A stretch of 64,000 nucleotides of DNA from Limnoperna fortunei (lineage: Eukaryota; Mollusca; Bivalvia; Mytilida; Modiolidae): assembly GCA_944474755.1 (NCBI GenBank), contig OX104117.1, positions 63,851,522-63,915,521 of the forward strand. The letters run 5' to 3'. Positions within the stretch are counted from its first letter, which is position 1. Each line of letters begins with the position of its first letter. Positions 23,056 to 35,008 of the stretch are shown piece after piece. Both the position numbers and the translations under genes were made by a program. Below the pieces are notes generated by a model, which was not told the DNA's origin, did not search any database, and saw nothing but the letters and a program-made list of their open reading frames with translations.

Positions 23056-24065
23056 TCTCTCGATACATCTTAAAATGATTTTTAATATGCAGACAGTACT
23101 GTAACATTAAAAACCTACAGCAATTAAATTTAATAAGAGATCTACATAAAGTAGCATTCCTCTATCAGTCATTTCTGAATGAAACTTTAAAAATATCGAT
23201 TGCCTTTTCGTGTTTGTTTCTAAGTAATCTGCTGCATTTTGAGGTAAAATAGTACCTTAATAGTTAAACATGGAACCAAGAAATCACATTTGTGTATGCT
23301 GCTTGTAAAGTTTTAGCTATTTCCATTTGATTAAGATGACTAAATTGCATGTAGGTCTGAAAATATGACCTTAAAGTATATATTTTAAAGCAATAGTAAT
23401 GAACAAAGATCTCTCAGCCTGAAATAGATAGACATAGTAAATTTCTCCATACATGTACTTTAAAAAAATTTCCTATGGAGAAAATTGAGTTAGCGTAAGT
23501 TTTCTTGGTGTAGAAAGAGTGATTCATTCCGTCTTTTGTCTGTAATTGAAATACACGGATATAATTAGAGAAGCGGAAGAAACAAAAAACGCTGACGCAA
23601 TATAGCCAAGTTTGGATAGCATGCAGCTGTTTAGAATAAATAAAATACAATTTTATTTCAATCGACTACTATTGTAATGTGATTTTAATTAGGACCAAAG
23701 AGTATGCTGTAAGCTGAATGATCTCTTTAAACTTAATTACAAATAATGAATGCATTGCAAAAAATATGCCAATTTTCTATGCTGAATGGTACTACAATTA
23801 GATTGATTCCAAATCATCTGACAGATTAATGTTTATGAAACAATCCAATTCCAGTGATAAAGTATCTCTATTTGTAATGAAATCCCTATTAATATAAATT
23901 ACCAATGCATTGTTATTAGCATAAATCAAAAATACAACAAGCATCAAACTCACACCACAAAACAGACGACAACTACTCCAGTTGGCACCAGTTACACTCG
24001 TCGTGTTACTTGTATATATTAGTGAGAGGCTACGAACGAGAGAAGAGACCATAAAGCTTACAATA
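23056..24065. other. AT-rich sequence, no gene seen
   Basis: No supported gene. The minus frames at 23414-23650 and 23798-24085 lack splice or homology support. Confidence 0.45.
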
Positions 24066-24405
24066 ATATTGTCTAGACCGCTCACTGCTTACGACTACTA
24101 AATTACTCAAACAAAGGTGTGTTGTCCCTAGGTTGATGTCTACCCTTTTGAAGTTGTATTGTCGTCACCATAATTTAATTGATCGTTATAAGAAATCAGT
24201 CTCTCCAATACGATTGGACATTTTGCTGGGTAAAAGGTAGTCTTTCCTCTTCCTGGATTTCACTTTTTCCTAGACATAACAACGAGTAACTCGACAAGCG
24301 TCTAATTAGAATGTTGCGTTGTTTCTGTTTATATATTCGGAATTACTCCTCTGACCCGGCTTTGATGGTTTGATCGGTTTCCTTTATATTTTTCTTATCA
24401 ACACC
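24066..24405 (+). mobile_element. Penelope-like relic, 3' end only (copy F)
   Basis: It starts with a diverged form of the LDRSLLLTAKLLKQ block, passes RHHNLIDRYKKSVSPIRLDI, and continues into the conserved 3' non-coding end (GAGTAACTCGACAAGCGTCT, then a GATCGGTTTCCTTTATATTT terminus). It is more diverged than copy E. Confidence 0.65.
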
Positions 24406-25484
24406 TGTGTGATACCAATCAACACTTTAATGACTTTGTCAATAACATTAGCACAGGGACACCTTCAACGTACCTGTCAGAAATCCTGCTTTATTAGCAT
24501 TTTAGTAAAGAATACTCCTCTGATACACTATGTTCTTCTGAAGTCCTTGCTTTACGAGTCTTTCAGAAGCAACACTCTTTGTTTTATAAATCCTTGCTTT
24601 ATCGGCTTTTAAGTGATCAAACTATTCAAGCTGGGAATCTCTTTATTAGCCTTTATGTGCGCAACACTCTTAGGATAAGAAAATAAGTTTGAATTTTTAT
24701 CCACACATTGTAACATTATAAGATGTGCATGCCAGAAATATCTTACAATCTGATAAAATCTAATAATATACAATTATCACCTACTTTCCACCCGTATGTT
24801 CGAATATTGTAGATTGCTTTCTTTGCGAAATATGTCTGAATAAAATTTTATACATAATTAGCGTTCAGAATAATAAAATTTTGATATTAAATTAAATGTG
24901 TTTAAATATTGTTGAAAGTTTTATGTAGTGACATAATTACTTCTTTACTTTTGTGCCACATTAGGAATAATTCATTTTATAGATGCCACTTATGCTTTTT
25001 GTAGTATTTATGTACAAAAATGTAAATTCTATAAAAAAAATGCTAACGGTTTCATACAGCTTTTTCTCGTATTAAATGCATTGCTGACCTAGACGCCTGA
25101 TGAGTATGACAACTTTGTGAAATTGTATAGCATCCATTCGTGAAATTTGTTAAGTCACATTTAATTTCATTTAGTCTATTGTAGCAAGATATTGAATTAT
25201 TAACATAATATAGAGCGAAAACTTCCAAAGAACTACTAAGATAATGTAAAAGGTAGTAAAAATCCTCACTTTATATTTAAAGTATGTTGTTTAAAGTGTT
25301 TGTTGATAACACACAACTCCAATTTGTTATCTTTAAGGATAGGTATTTTTGTTCTTATGATGTTGTTTTTGTTTTAATTTTTATGTCTGCATTTAAAAGA
25401 ATTTTTCATAACTTAAATGGACTTTACATTGATTTTTTAATTTTCTTTTCGACATAATTCTAACATATCAGTATGTTTTAGTGT
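24406..25484. other. AT-rich sequence, no gene seen
   Basis: A weak repeated GTCCTTGCTTTA / ATCCTGCTTTATTAGCATTT motif occurs at 24480-24610. Nothing else was recognised. Confidence 0.4.
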
Positions 25485-25602
25485 CACTGTCGGCAGGGTT
25501 TAATCGACTTCAATTTTCATTCACAGAGTTTCAGTTTTCCTCCGGGCACTCCATCATCTTCCCAGATCAAAACTAGACGCCACGATATAAATAGCTGAAA
25601 CA
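25485..25602 (+). repeat. tRNA-derived SINE fragment, headless
   Basis: GTCGGCAGGGTTTAATCGAC, TTTCAGTTTTCCTCCGGGCA and AAAACTAGACGCCACGATAT match the SINE body in order. The head is missing and the middle is shortened. Confidence 0.65.
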
Positions 25603-26844
25603 CTATCATATACATATCAGTGTCTTACTTTTGTTGTTGTATAAATGGGATATTATGTCATTCTTTTTAATGTTAAGCTATATTTCGAGCCCAGATTTAT
25701 TGCTGGAAGTAGCCAGAATACAGTGTGATATAAATAACATTTGGAAGGAAATCTGCAATCTTTGTCAAATAAGGTTCAGTACGTCAGAATCAAACTCTCC
25801 CATCATCAGTATTAACACGACGATGATCGACAGTAAACAGTAAATTGCCTAGTGATGTACCAGTAATGTTTACCTACATAAGTATTGTCTGTCTCATTCT
25901 CGGCAAATCGGTCTCTTTAACGTGTACTTTTAATTAAGATGAACATCGACTTATTTGTCCTAAAGTTCTCCAGAATTAGAAATTATTGTCATTGAAATTT
26001 AACGCAACAATGATTTAGCTACCAAAAGCTTATTATTTTAATTTATGTTGTTTCACGATATATATGTTGCGAACATTTTGAAGCGGTTATCAACCTTTCA
26101 CAAGAAACTATAATGTCTACAGTTTTAGGTAACTATCAATTATTGGTCCATTAGTCTAGCTTTAATGTAGTCGTTCATACTTATGATGTATAAATTGCTT
26201 ACATAGTTTTACATTGTACATACTTGAAATACATTTACTAATTAAAAATTAAATAACAAAGTTCCAGTTTATTTTACAAAATGCTAGTATTTGAGTATAG
26301 ACTGTTTGTAAAGCAGTAACACCTGGGATAAAATGTTCAATGTCAAATTCGGAAAAGAAAATATAATTAAGGTTTTTCCATTTTCAATGGAAAGAGCTTT
26401 TAACGTTTGTTATTATTATTAACGTCTTTCCAATTTCTTAAGAAAAGATCCATTTTTCTCAAAATAATTTTTACGGCACTTTTAAATTTGAAAGTGTTAC
26501 AAAATATGAGACGTATCTTTCTAATGTTTCGCGAAAAGTGTGGGCAAACACTGAAAACTTATCAGGTAATTTCTGGAACAATAACAGATAGATTGAAATT
26601 TCGTGGTTGGTAAATGTTAATGGAATGATGGAACAACTATTGACCTTTGACTACTCTGTTATTGTTAACGTACACATGGTAAGTAATAACCATCAACAGT
26701 CTTCACCATTGTGTCCTGCTTAGATCAAAGGTTAATGGTAAAGTTTACTTTTGAAACTGAATCTTGTTTTCTACAGAAAAAGAAAAATGCGTCTCTTGAC
26801 ACATTAGATTAACAAAAAAACAATTGAAATCGATTAAAAAAGAC
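25603..26844. other. AT-rich sequence, no gene seen
   Basis: No recognised exon or repeat. Confidence 0.45.
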
Positions 26845-27025
26845 GATATAAGAAAACTAGCAAGTAAACCGACCAAATAACAAGAGGCAAAAATTACAGG
26901 AAGATTAAAAATCTGGAATCAAACAAACATATAAAGAAACAATCACACAAAAACAGTAAGTGAGCAACCCGAACGAAGCCATGAGTTTTGCACGAGTGCA
27001 GTTTTCGAAACTCAATCCAGGAAGG
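26845..27025 (-). repeat. Penelope-like 3' end fragment (copy G)
   Basis: Blocks AAACCGACCAAATAACAAGA, a diverged spacer, CAGTAAGTGAGCAACCCGAA and a final CAATCCAGGAA match the complement of the conserved 3' non-coding end of the family. No coding part remains. Confidence 0.55.
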
Positions 27026-29485
27026 TGATAAACAGGGCGTTATATTTCATGTTAAACAAACCGTCATGCTTTGTATAGTCTCTGGCCTGTTAATCACAAG
27101 GATTTCCAGGTTCATTTAATTATACACATTTGTCCCACACATAGCATTGACATGGCACTGCCCAAACGAAGAACACCAAAAACTTACTACTCTATGGTAA
27201 AGAGTAACTTGAAGTATAATGTCACAGGAAGATATTTTAAGTGACTACGACTTAGTGATTACGTTCGTTTTTATCCACCAAAAAATGTCCACAAAATAGG
27301 CCTGAACATAAATCAAATTAGACTATTATAAACTGAAATGCCCAGAGAAATTTCCCAATGATACTAGGTACTTATGCACCATTGACCATTTGGACCTATA
27401 AATGTGGAAACACTTATCAAACTTAAACTCTGCATCGTTCGTAACAATAACCAGCGAGAAAAGCTTGAGTCACAACTGCTTTTTTTATCTTTCTAACAAG
27501 CGCAGAGAGTAAAAGGAAAGCTGTATCGAGGAACAACGTCAATATACAACACAGGGTCTAGTGAAAAAAGTAATAGTACCTGCTGCAAACAGAACTGACC
27601 AGTACAAAATCAGGACGAACACCACCATACAAGATAAAGATGGGAGATGGTCTTAAAGAATAGAAACACACTGCAAAGATGTGTTGATGTGTAGAAATGC
27701 ATAGCCACAGTTACACTGAATTATATAACAGCCCACTAGTGTCATATACTGACATCTTCCCATTCCTCCGAGAAGAGGTGTTACAAGCAAGGTAATTACT
27801 GAAATAGGGATCATTAGGATTAGCCATCCCCGCAAAACTAGTGCAAGCATGAGGTAAAGCCATGACAAGCTCCCTATTAACAATCTAAAACCAGGTGTGA
27901 CAGACAGGTGAATCACCAAACAATCGACAAAGTCAATTATCATAACCCCTATTGTAAGCTATCCTACAATAATGCATTTTTACAAAAAAAGCCTAAAGCC
28001 GTGTTGATGATAATAAACAATCTATTACGAACCAAAAACAAAAATCAAGAAATTAAAAATTATACGAGCTTGTCACACGATCACCAGGGCTTAACCTAGA
28101 AGATGGACAGACAGTGCACAACACCGTGGACCGTTACAATAAAGCCGCTATGAAACAAACTCACCATTCAAAAGTGGTAATGACTTTGCCATCATTGACT
28201 ATTTTGATGTTTGTCTCTAAAAATACTCCCATTTTTTGTCAGAAAAATGTGTTTAGCAACAAATGTTTGGCATTAAAAGCAAAGATTGCTTATTTACATT
28301 TAACAAATGACTTAGGTAACGACTCCCAGTAAGTGCAATATTTTCACGTGTTTAGAACATGTCTAGCAACTATACATAGCCCTATCTTCTTTGTTCCTCG
28401 TCCTTTCCGAATCCTCTTGTCAAACATGTATGCAACAAATCATTGATTCCTTTCACGAACAATGGTCCAGCTAATTTCAAAATCACTTCCTGTTGACAAA
28501 ACACTTTGTAACCATTAGAAATATGCAGACTGTTTCATACCACATTTAACACGGACAATGACATTTCCTTGTTTTAAACTTTCACTTCTTCCTTCAAGGA
28601 ATACTTAGCAATACATGTATATATATTTTGGATTCAGGACGACATAAGTCATTAAATAATTTTGACTCAACATGACACTTTCAATTTATAAACAAAAGTT
28701 TTGTAATAATATATTTATAGGTTTGAGAGAACATTACCCGTCATAAATTTTAATTTAATACTTCAATGTAACACAGGAAAGACCCTTAAGTTGTGAGTGG
28801 TTATTTTATATTTATTTAGAGCTTCTATCTATAATGAATTTAAAGTGCATTGAGTAATATAAATCTTGTTAGTTATCTATGAAGCCATATATTTTTAATC
28901 CTACATCAGTTGTTCAATCCTCTGTATATGAAAGGCACAGCCACAAACAATAACAAACTTGTGTTGTTTTTTTTCGTACAAATTTTGCTTCATTTTATTT
29001 CATGTATTTTTAAAAAATTATGTATTAAATTGTATTCCTTTAAAAATAAACAATAATTGCTCTTAACGTGTGCGTTTAAAGTGGTATAGTACAATATTAT
29101 CCCTCGGTTCAGATACACTCGATTATAATTCTTGAAACATTTTTTTAATGTTGCAAAATTGTGAAAAATATTTAACAAGAATACGTATTGTATGTATAAA
29201 ACGGGAGACAAACAGTACAATATCTACTTATTTCATTCAAATGATTGCATTTATATTGTAATGATAAAGACAATGTCGTGTTGTTTTTTTTTAATAAAAT
29301 GTATTTTTAATTCTAGCATTTTATATTTAACAAGGTTTAGCGACATAAATTATAAAATGATACACCTAATACTTAATAGTGGTTTATGACACCGGTCGAT
29401 TTTAACCAACAAAACTCGCATACTACAGTAATGAAAGCGGGAGGTTTGGCATGCCATAAAACCTGGTCATCTCTTTTGAAATGCC
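27026..29485. other. No gene seen
   Basis: The minus-strand frame at 27653-27943 is hydrophobic but lacks splice or family support. The rest is AT-rich and featureless. Confidence 0.4.
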
Positions 29486-29576
29486 TGTACTTACAAAGTC
29501 GGGAACATTATTGTCTTTACAATATTTTTTGTTCTTGGTTCTGGAGTTTGCTGGTTTATCGGTATTTTGTTATTAC
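29486..29576 (+). repeat. Dispersed repeat segment shared with 3408-3489
   Basis: CCTGTACTTACAAAGTCGGG, TTACAATATTTTTTGTTCTT and GGTTCTGGAGTTTGCTGGTT follow the same order as the minus strand at 3489-3408, with about one change in six. Confidence 0.5.
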
Positions 29577-30907
29577 CTATTTATTTAAAAGAATTTAAAA
29601 TTTACTGCTGTTAGTTGCTAAACCGTTTCCAGCCCAGCTGGTTTACTATAAGCAAGGCTTAAATGAACAGCCCTTCCAGTTTTAACAGAAAAAACTCTTT
29701 AACATCTTTTTGATAAGAACGCTAGTCTTACGTCTTTATATATTTCATGAAAATTATTTTATATGATAGATGTTGATACTGCGAGTCTGGTTTTACTTCT
29801 TGTTTATAGACTACAATTTAATGTTTTCAAAAAAATGCTGAAGATTGACTTTCTTTAGTTTTTTTCAGCAGTGTAAACATGTAACAAAAATAATAAAGTT
29901 TAACGAATTATTTACGAAGTCTGCGAAATCGTATATGCTAGTTAATAAATGTGTATGTAATTTTTATTAAAAAATATCAATAATTAAATTATTAGGAGAT
30001 AAGTAACCTAAGAAATTTGACAATTCACATGAAGGTTTGTTCGGAATGTTTATACAGCCGAATATACAAGGTCTGTTAAAATGTATTTTGTTTATCACCC
30101 CCTATGCCATGCTCTAAAATTCTGTAAAATATCTACTGAATTACATTGATTCTGAGAACGTTTTAGGTTTGTTGATATATTAATTGCAACACTAGATTAA
30201 AAATTTCTCTGGTGAAATGCTAGTCCCCTATAGTTCGGTGTTGACATGAAAAAGCATTGATAAAGTCATCGTTTAAATTTACTGAAACGAAATGCTAAAA
30301 ATGAAATCAAATCCGAAAGAAGGAAAGTCTCGGCAGGGATAAAATAACCTAAGAATTCTGACAATAAACGCTATACATTACCTTACTTAGTCTCCCAATA
30401 TTTTTGTGAAAGCGCCACTCCCGAGTGCTGACTAGAAGAAATCAGCGTATGGAATAATCTGTGCTGTAACCTCGGTGTCTTTAATAATATTAATTACGAG
30501 ATGTTACATTACATTGATTTTCAGACGTGATTGTAGATATTATACTATCATAAAAGGATGGGTTGTTATTTTCATAGTGCATCACTTTGCAGTCTGATGG
30601 TCAGTAATTGAATGCTGTAGTCAGTTTTGACCGATTTGATCTGTTGTAATAGAACAGTAAAGTAAGTCTTTACGCCCTAATTGCAGATGAATTACACAGA
30701 ACGTTACGTATATTCTTTTGCTAGGAGCAATTGTTTGTGTATCATGTAAGAAAAGATCACCGACCTTATATGTTTCTTCTGTCTTAGTAACAGTCAAGAA
30801 ATTAAAACAATGATTTGCAACAAGAAATATTAGAAGATACCGAGATGCCTGAAAAAAAATTATTAACGTGTGTAATTGTTTCACTGAACTGTATACATTG
30901 TTTATGG
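29577..30907. other. AT-rich sequence, no gene seen
   Basis: No exon or named repeat recognised up to the broken 3' edge of the CR1-like LINE. Confidence 0.45.
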
Positions 30908-30925
30908 CATTTATTTCAATGTATT

Positions 30926-31345
30926 TTATGCGTACTCTAAGACTGATCGAACTAACGAGATGTAAGCTTGTTTCCGGCAGTCCTCTGGGTAGTGTCTTAA
31001 GGTACGGCGGAGGAAACCAAGAGCGGAGTTGGCTTTTTTAACTGTTTTGGTGATATGGGCATCCCACTTGAGGTCTGAAGATATGATTGTACCAAGGTAT
31101 GGGTTTTGCTGAACTTGTTGGAGTATGTTGTTATCCAATTCGTAGAGGTGTGATGATTTTTTGTTGATACTAAGCAGATAACACCTTTTGGCGTTAAACC
31201 TTATGCCCCACTTGTGCCCATTGTTCAAGTGATTGCAAGTCTTTTTGAAGAGTGAGATGGTCTTGTTTGGTTTGGATTTTCCTATAAAAAAAGCAATCAT
31301 CTGCAAAGAGCCTAACATGTGACTTGACTGTATCTGGAAGGTCAT
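30926..31345 (-). pseudogene. LINE reverse transcriptase, C-terminal part
   Basis: A 139-codon open frame carries the end of the RT: NKTISLFKKTCNHLNNGHKW, RCYLLSINKKSSHLYELDNN, NPYLGTIISSDLKWDAHITK, LRHYPEDCRKQAYISLVRSV, LEYA. The catalytic ADD region lies just upstream in another frame. It is part of the LINE at 30908-34323. Confidence 0.8.
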
Positions 31346-31707
31346 TGATGTGGCAAAGAAACATAAGGGGACCTAGGACAGTCCCTTGTGGAACTCCTGA
31401 TGCGGCTTTGACAAAGTCTGAATGTTCACCATCAACTAGGACTCTTATGCTTCGTTGTCATAAAAACATCCCTAGCCACTTGAGTATTGGGCCGTCTATT
31501 CCAAAGGATTCCAGTTTTGAGAGAAGTTTCTTTTGAGGAACTGTATCAAAGGCTTTCAAATAGTCTAGGATTATTACATCAGTTTGTTTTAGTTGGTCAA
31601 AATATTGAAGTAGGTCATTCATCGTGATAAGTAGCCGAGTTTCACATGAAAAATCGGAAGCTGTGTTGAAGTGATGTCTCAGTTTTACTCAAGATGTTTC
31701 AGTAGAT

Positions 31708-31962
31708 TGTTTGATGGTGTTTAATGCCACTTTCAGCATTTTTTCAGCTATTATCGTGGCGTTTTTATGGGGGGGAGGAGGCCGGAGTACTCGGAGAAAC
31801 CCCCGACCTGCCTGCGGTAGGAAAATTGGCAATCCTTGTCAATTAAGATTGGAGTCGAGTACACCCTGCCTGCAAAGAGAATCGAACCCGCAATCTCAGT
31901 TTTGACAGACCACTTGATCAATAGTAGACGAACTACCTTGACCACTCGGCCACCGAGGCCCC
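31708..31962 (-). repeat. Full-length tRNA-derived SINE inside the LINE
   Basis: The minus strand has GGGCCTCGGTGGCCGAGTGG, a B box (GGTTCGATTC), the core with CTCCGAGTACTCCGGCCTCC, and a 3' end AAAGTGGCATTAAACACCAT plus a short CAAACA tail. It is flanked by TGTTTCAGTAGAT at 31695-31707 and 31963-31975, a 13-base target duplication. It interrupts the RT region of the CR1-like LINE. Confidence 0.93.
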
Positions 31963-32141
31963 TGTTTCAGTAGATGTTTACGGATAATATGTTCTAATAG
32001 TTTACAACTCACACATGTTAGGGATACGGCGGTAGTTCTCTGGTAGGTGTACATTCCCTTTCTTGAATACAGGTGTGATGTTGGCGTTTAACCAGTTAGA
32101 TGGTAAGGTACCAGTGTCTATAGATGTTTGGAATATAGTTC

Positions 32142-32615
32142 TCATGCCAGGCTGTTTAGAGCAGGTTTTAGGAGCTGGTTTGGTAAGTTGTCTGGTGCAA
32201 TAGCTTTGAATGGCTTGATATTTGATAGCAATTTCTCAACTCCTTCAGTTGTAATTTTAAGTGGTGTGAAATGGTGTCTGATGGTTTTGCTGGTAGGCTG
32301 TGTGGTGGTGTTATCTATGGTGAACACAGATTTGAATTGTTGTGGCAGAATGTCTGCTTTCTCTTTGTTGTTGTTGACTAGGTTGCCTTCTTGTTTTAGT
32401 GCCGGTATACCTAGTTTGTCTTGACGTCTGGATTTCACATACCGCCAAAACGGTTTAGTATTGTTCTCCTCTAACCCTTGTAAAATAGTGTTATTAATAT
32501 AGTTCACCTCTGCTTTTTTGAATTCCTTCTTGCATTTATTTTGGAATGCCTTAAAATCCTTCCACTCTTTAGACTTCTTGTCATGCTTGTATAATCTGGA
32601 TTTACGCTTAAGCAT
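32142..32615 (-). pseudogene. LINE linker and N-terminal RT region
   Basis: A 157-codon frame: LKRKSRLYKHDKKSKEWKDF, YINNTILQGLEENNTKPFWR, YVKSRRQDKLGIPALKQEGN, then FKAIAPDNLPNQLLKPALNS. This corresponds to the region between endonuclease and RT fingers in Jockey/CR1-type LINEs. It ends at a stop, after which the homology goes on with changes. Confidence 0.8.
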
Positions 32616-32984
32616 ACGACGAAGAGTGCGATTTAACCAAGGTACAGATTTTCTAGATGATTAGGTTTTAGAAGGTACATACTTTTCGATAGTGTCTGAA
32701 ATTGTAGAGGTTAGCATAGACCATAGTTAGTTAACTGGTGTATTATTGTTATTGAGTGTTTCAATCGTAATTGACATTTTATCCATTTCGTAGTTGATTG
32801 ATTCCCAATCAGCTTTCCCATAGATGTAACGTTTACGTTTCTGTTGATTTATACCATGAGGAATGATATCAAAGTCGGTAACTACCATGGCATGATCGCT
32901 TATACCAGGTATACTAGTTGTTGATTTACACAGTGATGAATTGTTCGTAAGTACTAAGTGTAGGATATTGTTGTAACGAGTAGG

Positions 32985-33878
32985 TTATTTGTGCATATTT
33001 GTGAGTCCGAAATCTACAGTAATATCTATTAGTGTCTGGTGTACTTCTCGGTCTTGTGCACCTGGTCTGACAGTAAGGTTATCCCCGTCGATATCTGGAC
33101 AGTTGAAGTCTCCTGCTATAATCATGTGTTTGCTTTTGTTGTTTTCAAACAGTTTGTTGATGGAGTCTCTCAAGGTTTTAGATCTTTAATATTTCTATGG
33201 GGCATATAAAACGAACATAAATAAAGGTCTCTCATAGCTTTAAGTTTGATCTTTGTCCAAATGATTTCCAAATGACTTCACAATCTGTTGTTAGTTCAGC
33301 TCTTTCGTCAGATGTTATACTTGTTCTTATACCAGTGAAAACACCTCCACCAAGAGAGTTTCGGTCATTTCGGTGAAAATGTGGCTATCAGGAAAGACTT
33401 CGCAATCTTTGATACAGTTATTGTCGGGGTCTTTGCCAGGTTTGACTCCTTTAAGCCAAGATTCAGTTCCACAAATGAGATCTGGTTTGAAATACTCAAC
33501 AGCTGCTTTAAACTCTGCTTTATTTGTGTTGATGCTACAGCAGGTAACTGTTCAAAGTCTCAAGTTATCTCGAGGTTTGGGTATATATGTGGCTGATTCT
33601 TTGTTAGAGTTGTTGCAGTTGGTCACATTACTCTGTTGTGTCTCTGGTGACACACATGTACTTGATTTTGATGAGCGTGCTTTAGGGCTACTGGTGTGCA
33701 GTGGACTAAATGGTGCATGTGATGAGAAGGAGTGGAGGGCAGATTCAGTACAGTTTGATAGCGGTGTGAACATGTTTGTTGTATGGAGTTCCAAACTATT
33801 GAATGTAAAACAGTCTATATTGATACTATTACATTTACAGCAATTCCATACTACATGACTTTTGTCCAAGTATGACAT
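32985..33878 (-). pseudogene. LINE Cys-rich and endonuclease region, frame-disrupted
   Basis: From 33878 a 108-codon frame starts SYLDKSHVVWNCCKCNSINI and ends in PKPRDNLRL, the usual lead into an apurinic-like endonuclease. The endonuclease follows in other frames (TESWLKGVKPGK near 33450; LLVEVFSLV near 33350). It finishes with KHMIIAGDFNCPDIDGDN at about 33135-33080, the GDFN motif of this nuclease family. Several frameshifts are present. Confidence 0.75.
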
Positions 33879-34310
33879 GTTCCTTGAGCTGATATCGCCG
33901 CAAGTTTTATGGTACCATATACTGCAGTTATTACAGCATACTCCTCATTGACTCCATGTGATGGGTACTTCGCATGCTCCACATGGATAGACCGAAGCAT
34001 TTCTTGGTCCTGGATTTTGGTGAAATCATAAGCCAGCAAGATCAGTAGAACAATCATGGTTTTGTGTTTTTTACTTGTAATAGTATTGTGTTTGGAGATG
34101 GAACCATCGTTGACTGAGCTTGAATAAGCTATCGGTGACTCAGTGAAACTGAGTCTTATGTGGCTTCCACATCAGTTTACTAGAGTTACACTGTCTTTCT
34201 GATGATTTGAAGCTATGTTTATGGTCACAAGTAACAAAAGGATTGATAATGTGAACATTGGAAAAGTTTGTTTACATCTGGTGGCCGCCATGTTGTTTGG
34301 TGACTGAGGG

Positions 34311-34322
34311 GGGGGGGGGGCT
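34311..34322 (+). repeat. Poly-G run at the LINE 5' edge
   Basis: A run of about twelve G (C on the LINE's own strand) precedes the leader of the minus-strand LINE. It may be the element's 5' end. Confidence 0.4.
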
Positions 34323-34323
34323 G

Positions 34324-35008
34324 CTTTAAAGGTGTTTAGCAAGACATATTTGAGATTTTACACAATAAATAATGTATAAATCCATCACAGCTGTTTTGAG
34401 GATATTTTTACACGAAGTTCAGGTATGGAGAAGCTGTTATGCCTTTCAAAACTTCAAAATATTTCTTCATTTTTTTTCTCTTTTGAGAAAAACGTCCGGG
34501 CACTTTCGCGCATGCTCTCTATGGCATTCTAACATATTTGAGCATTCCTACCAACACATTAACACCCATTTATTATCACTGCATTGCACATTTTATTGGT
34601 TTATTTAACTATATATGTTTTTTTCTTTTAATCAAGTGATGTTTAATAGCAACTGGCAATCTAATTAAAATTAAATATCCCCGGCCTCCCCTTCTTGTTT
34701 TAATTAGATTGGTTAAATCGTGGTTTATCTCAGCTTGATGAGAATCAGGGACATTGATATATTTAGATACTTTTCAACTACTCACTGACCAAATAATATA
34801 TTTTTCATTGAAAAGTTGTTTAAGAAATTAAAGTGTTACCTTATATACCGATATATAATAAGTTGAGCCCCCCCCCCCCAAGTGATTGGTTCAAATAATT
34901 TTTAATGTTGTGACATCAACTAATTGTCATATATGTAGATATATACGATGCTTCTAATTGCATAATTACTTTTGCAGTAATCAACAAAACTAAAACCATG
35001 CACATAGT
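34324..35008. other. No gene seen
   Basis: AT-rich spacer with a poly-C run at about 34867-34879. No supported exon. Confidence 0.4.

Larger units (their letters stand above)
30908..34323 (-). mobile_element. CR1/Jockey-like non-LTR retrotransposon, split by a SINE
   Basis: Read on the minus strand from about 34323. A C-rich leader and an ATGGCGGCCACCAGATG segment come first, then a PHD-like Cys/His segment (about 33990-33830; CNNCSIWYHKTCGDI, WNCCKCN). The endonuclease follows (FKPDLICGTESWLKGVKPGK near 33470; IIAGDFNCPDIDGDN near 33120), then a linker (KPFWRYVKSRRQDKLGIPAL) and the RT (IAPDNLPNQLLKPALNS; GTVLGPLMFL; ADDCFFYRK-like; LGTIISSDLKWDAHITKTVK). PHD plus endonuclease plus RT fits CR1-type elements. 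Many stops and frameshifts make it dead. The last conserved residues are RSVLEYA, then TAA at about 30923: the 3' end of the RT and the tail are missing. Confidence 0.85.

Noticed and set aside
27653..27943. Hydrophobic 96-codon minus-strand frame that looks membrane-like.
   Set aside because: No splice sites, no family features, and its flanks look like decayed repeat sequence.
31324..31536. 70-codon plus-strand frame (MTVSGRSLMWQRNIRGPRTV).
   Set aside because: Antisense to the LINE RT GTVLGPLMFL and linker region.
33373..33858. 161-codon plus-strand open frame.
   Set aside because: It is the antisense shadow of the LINE's Cys-rich and endonuclease region on the minus strand, whose motifs (WNCCKCN, TESWLKG) are unmistakable.
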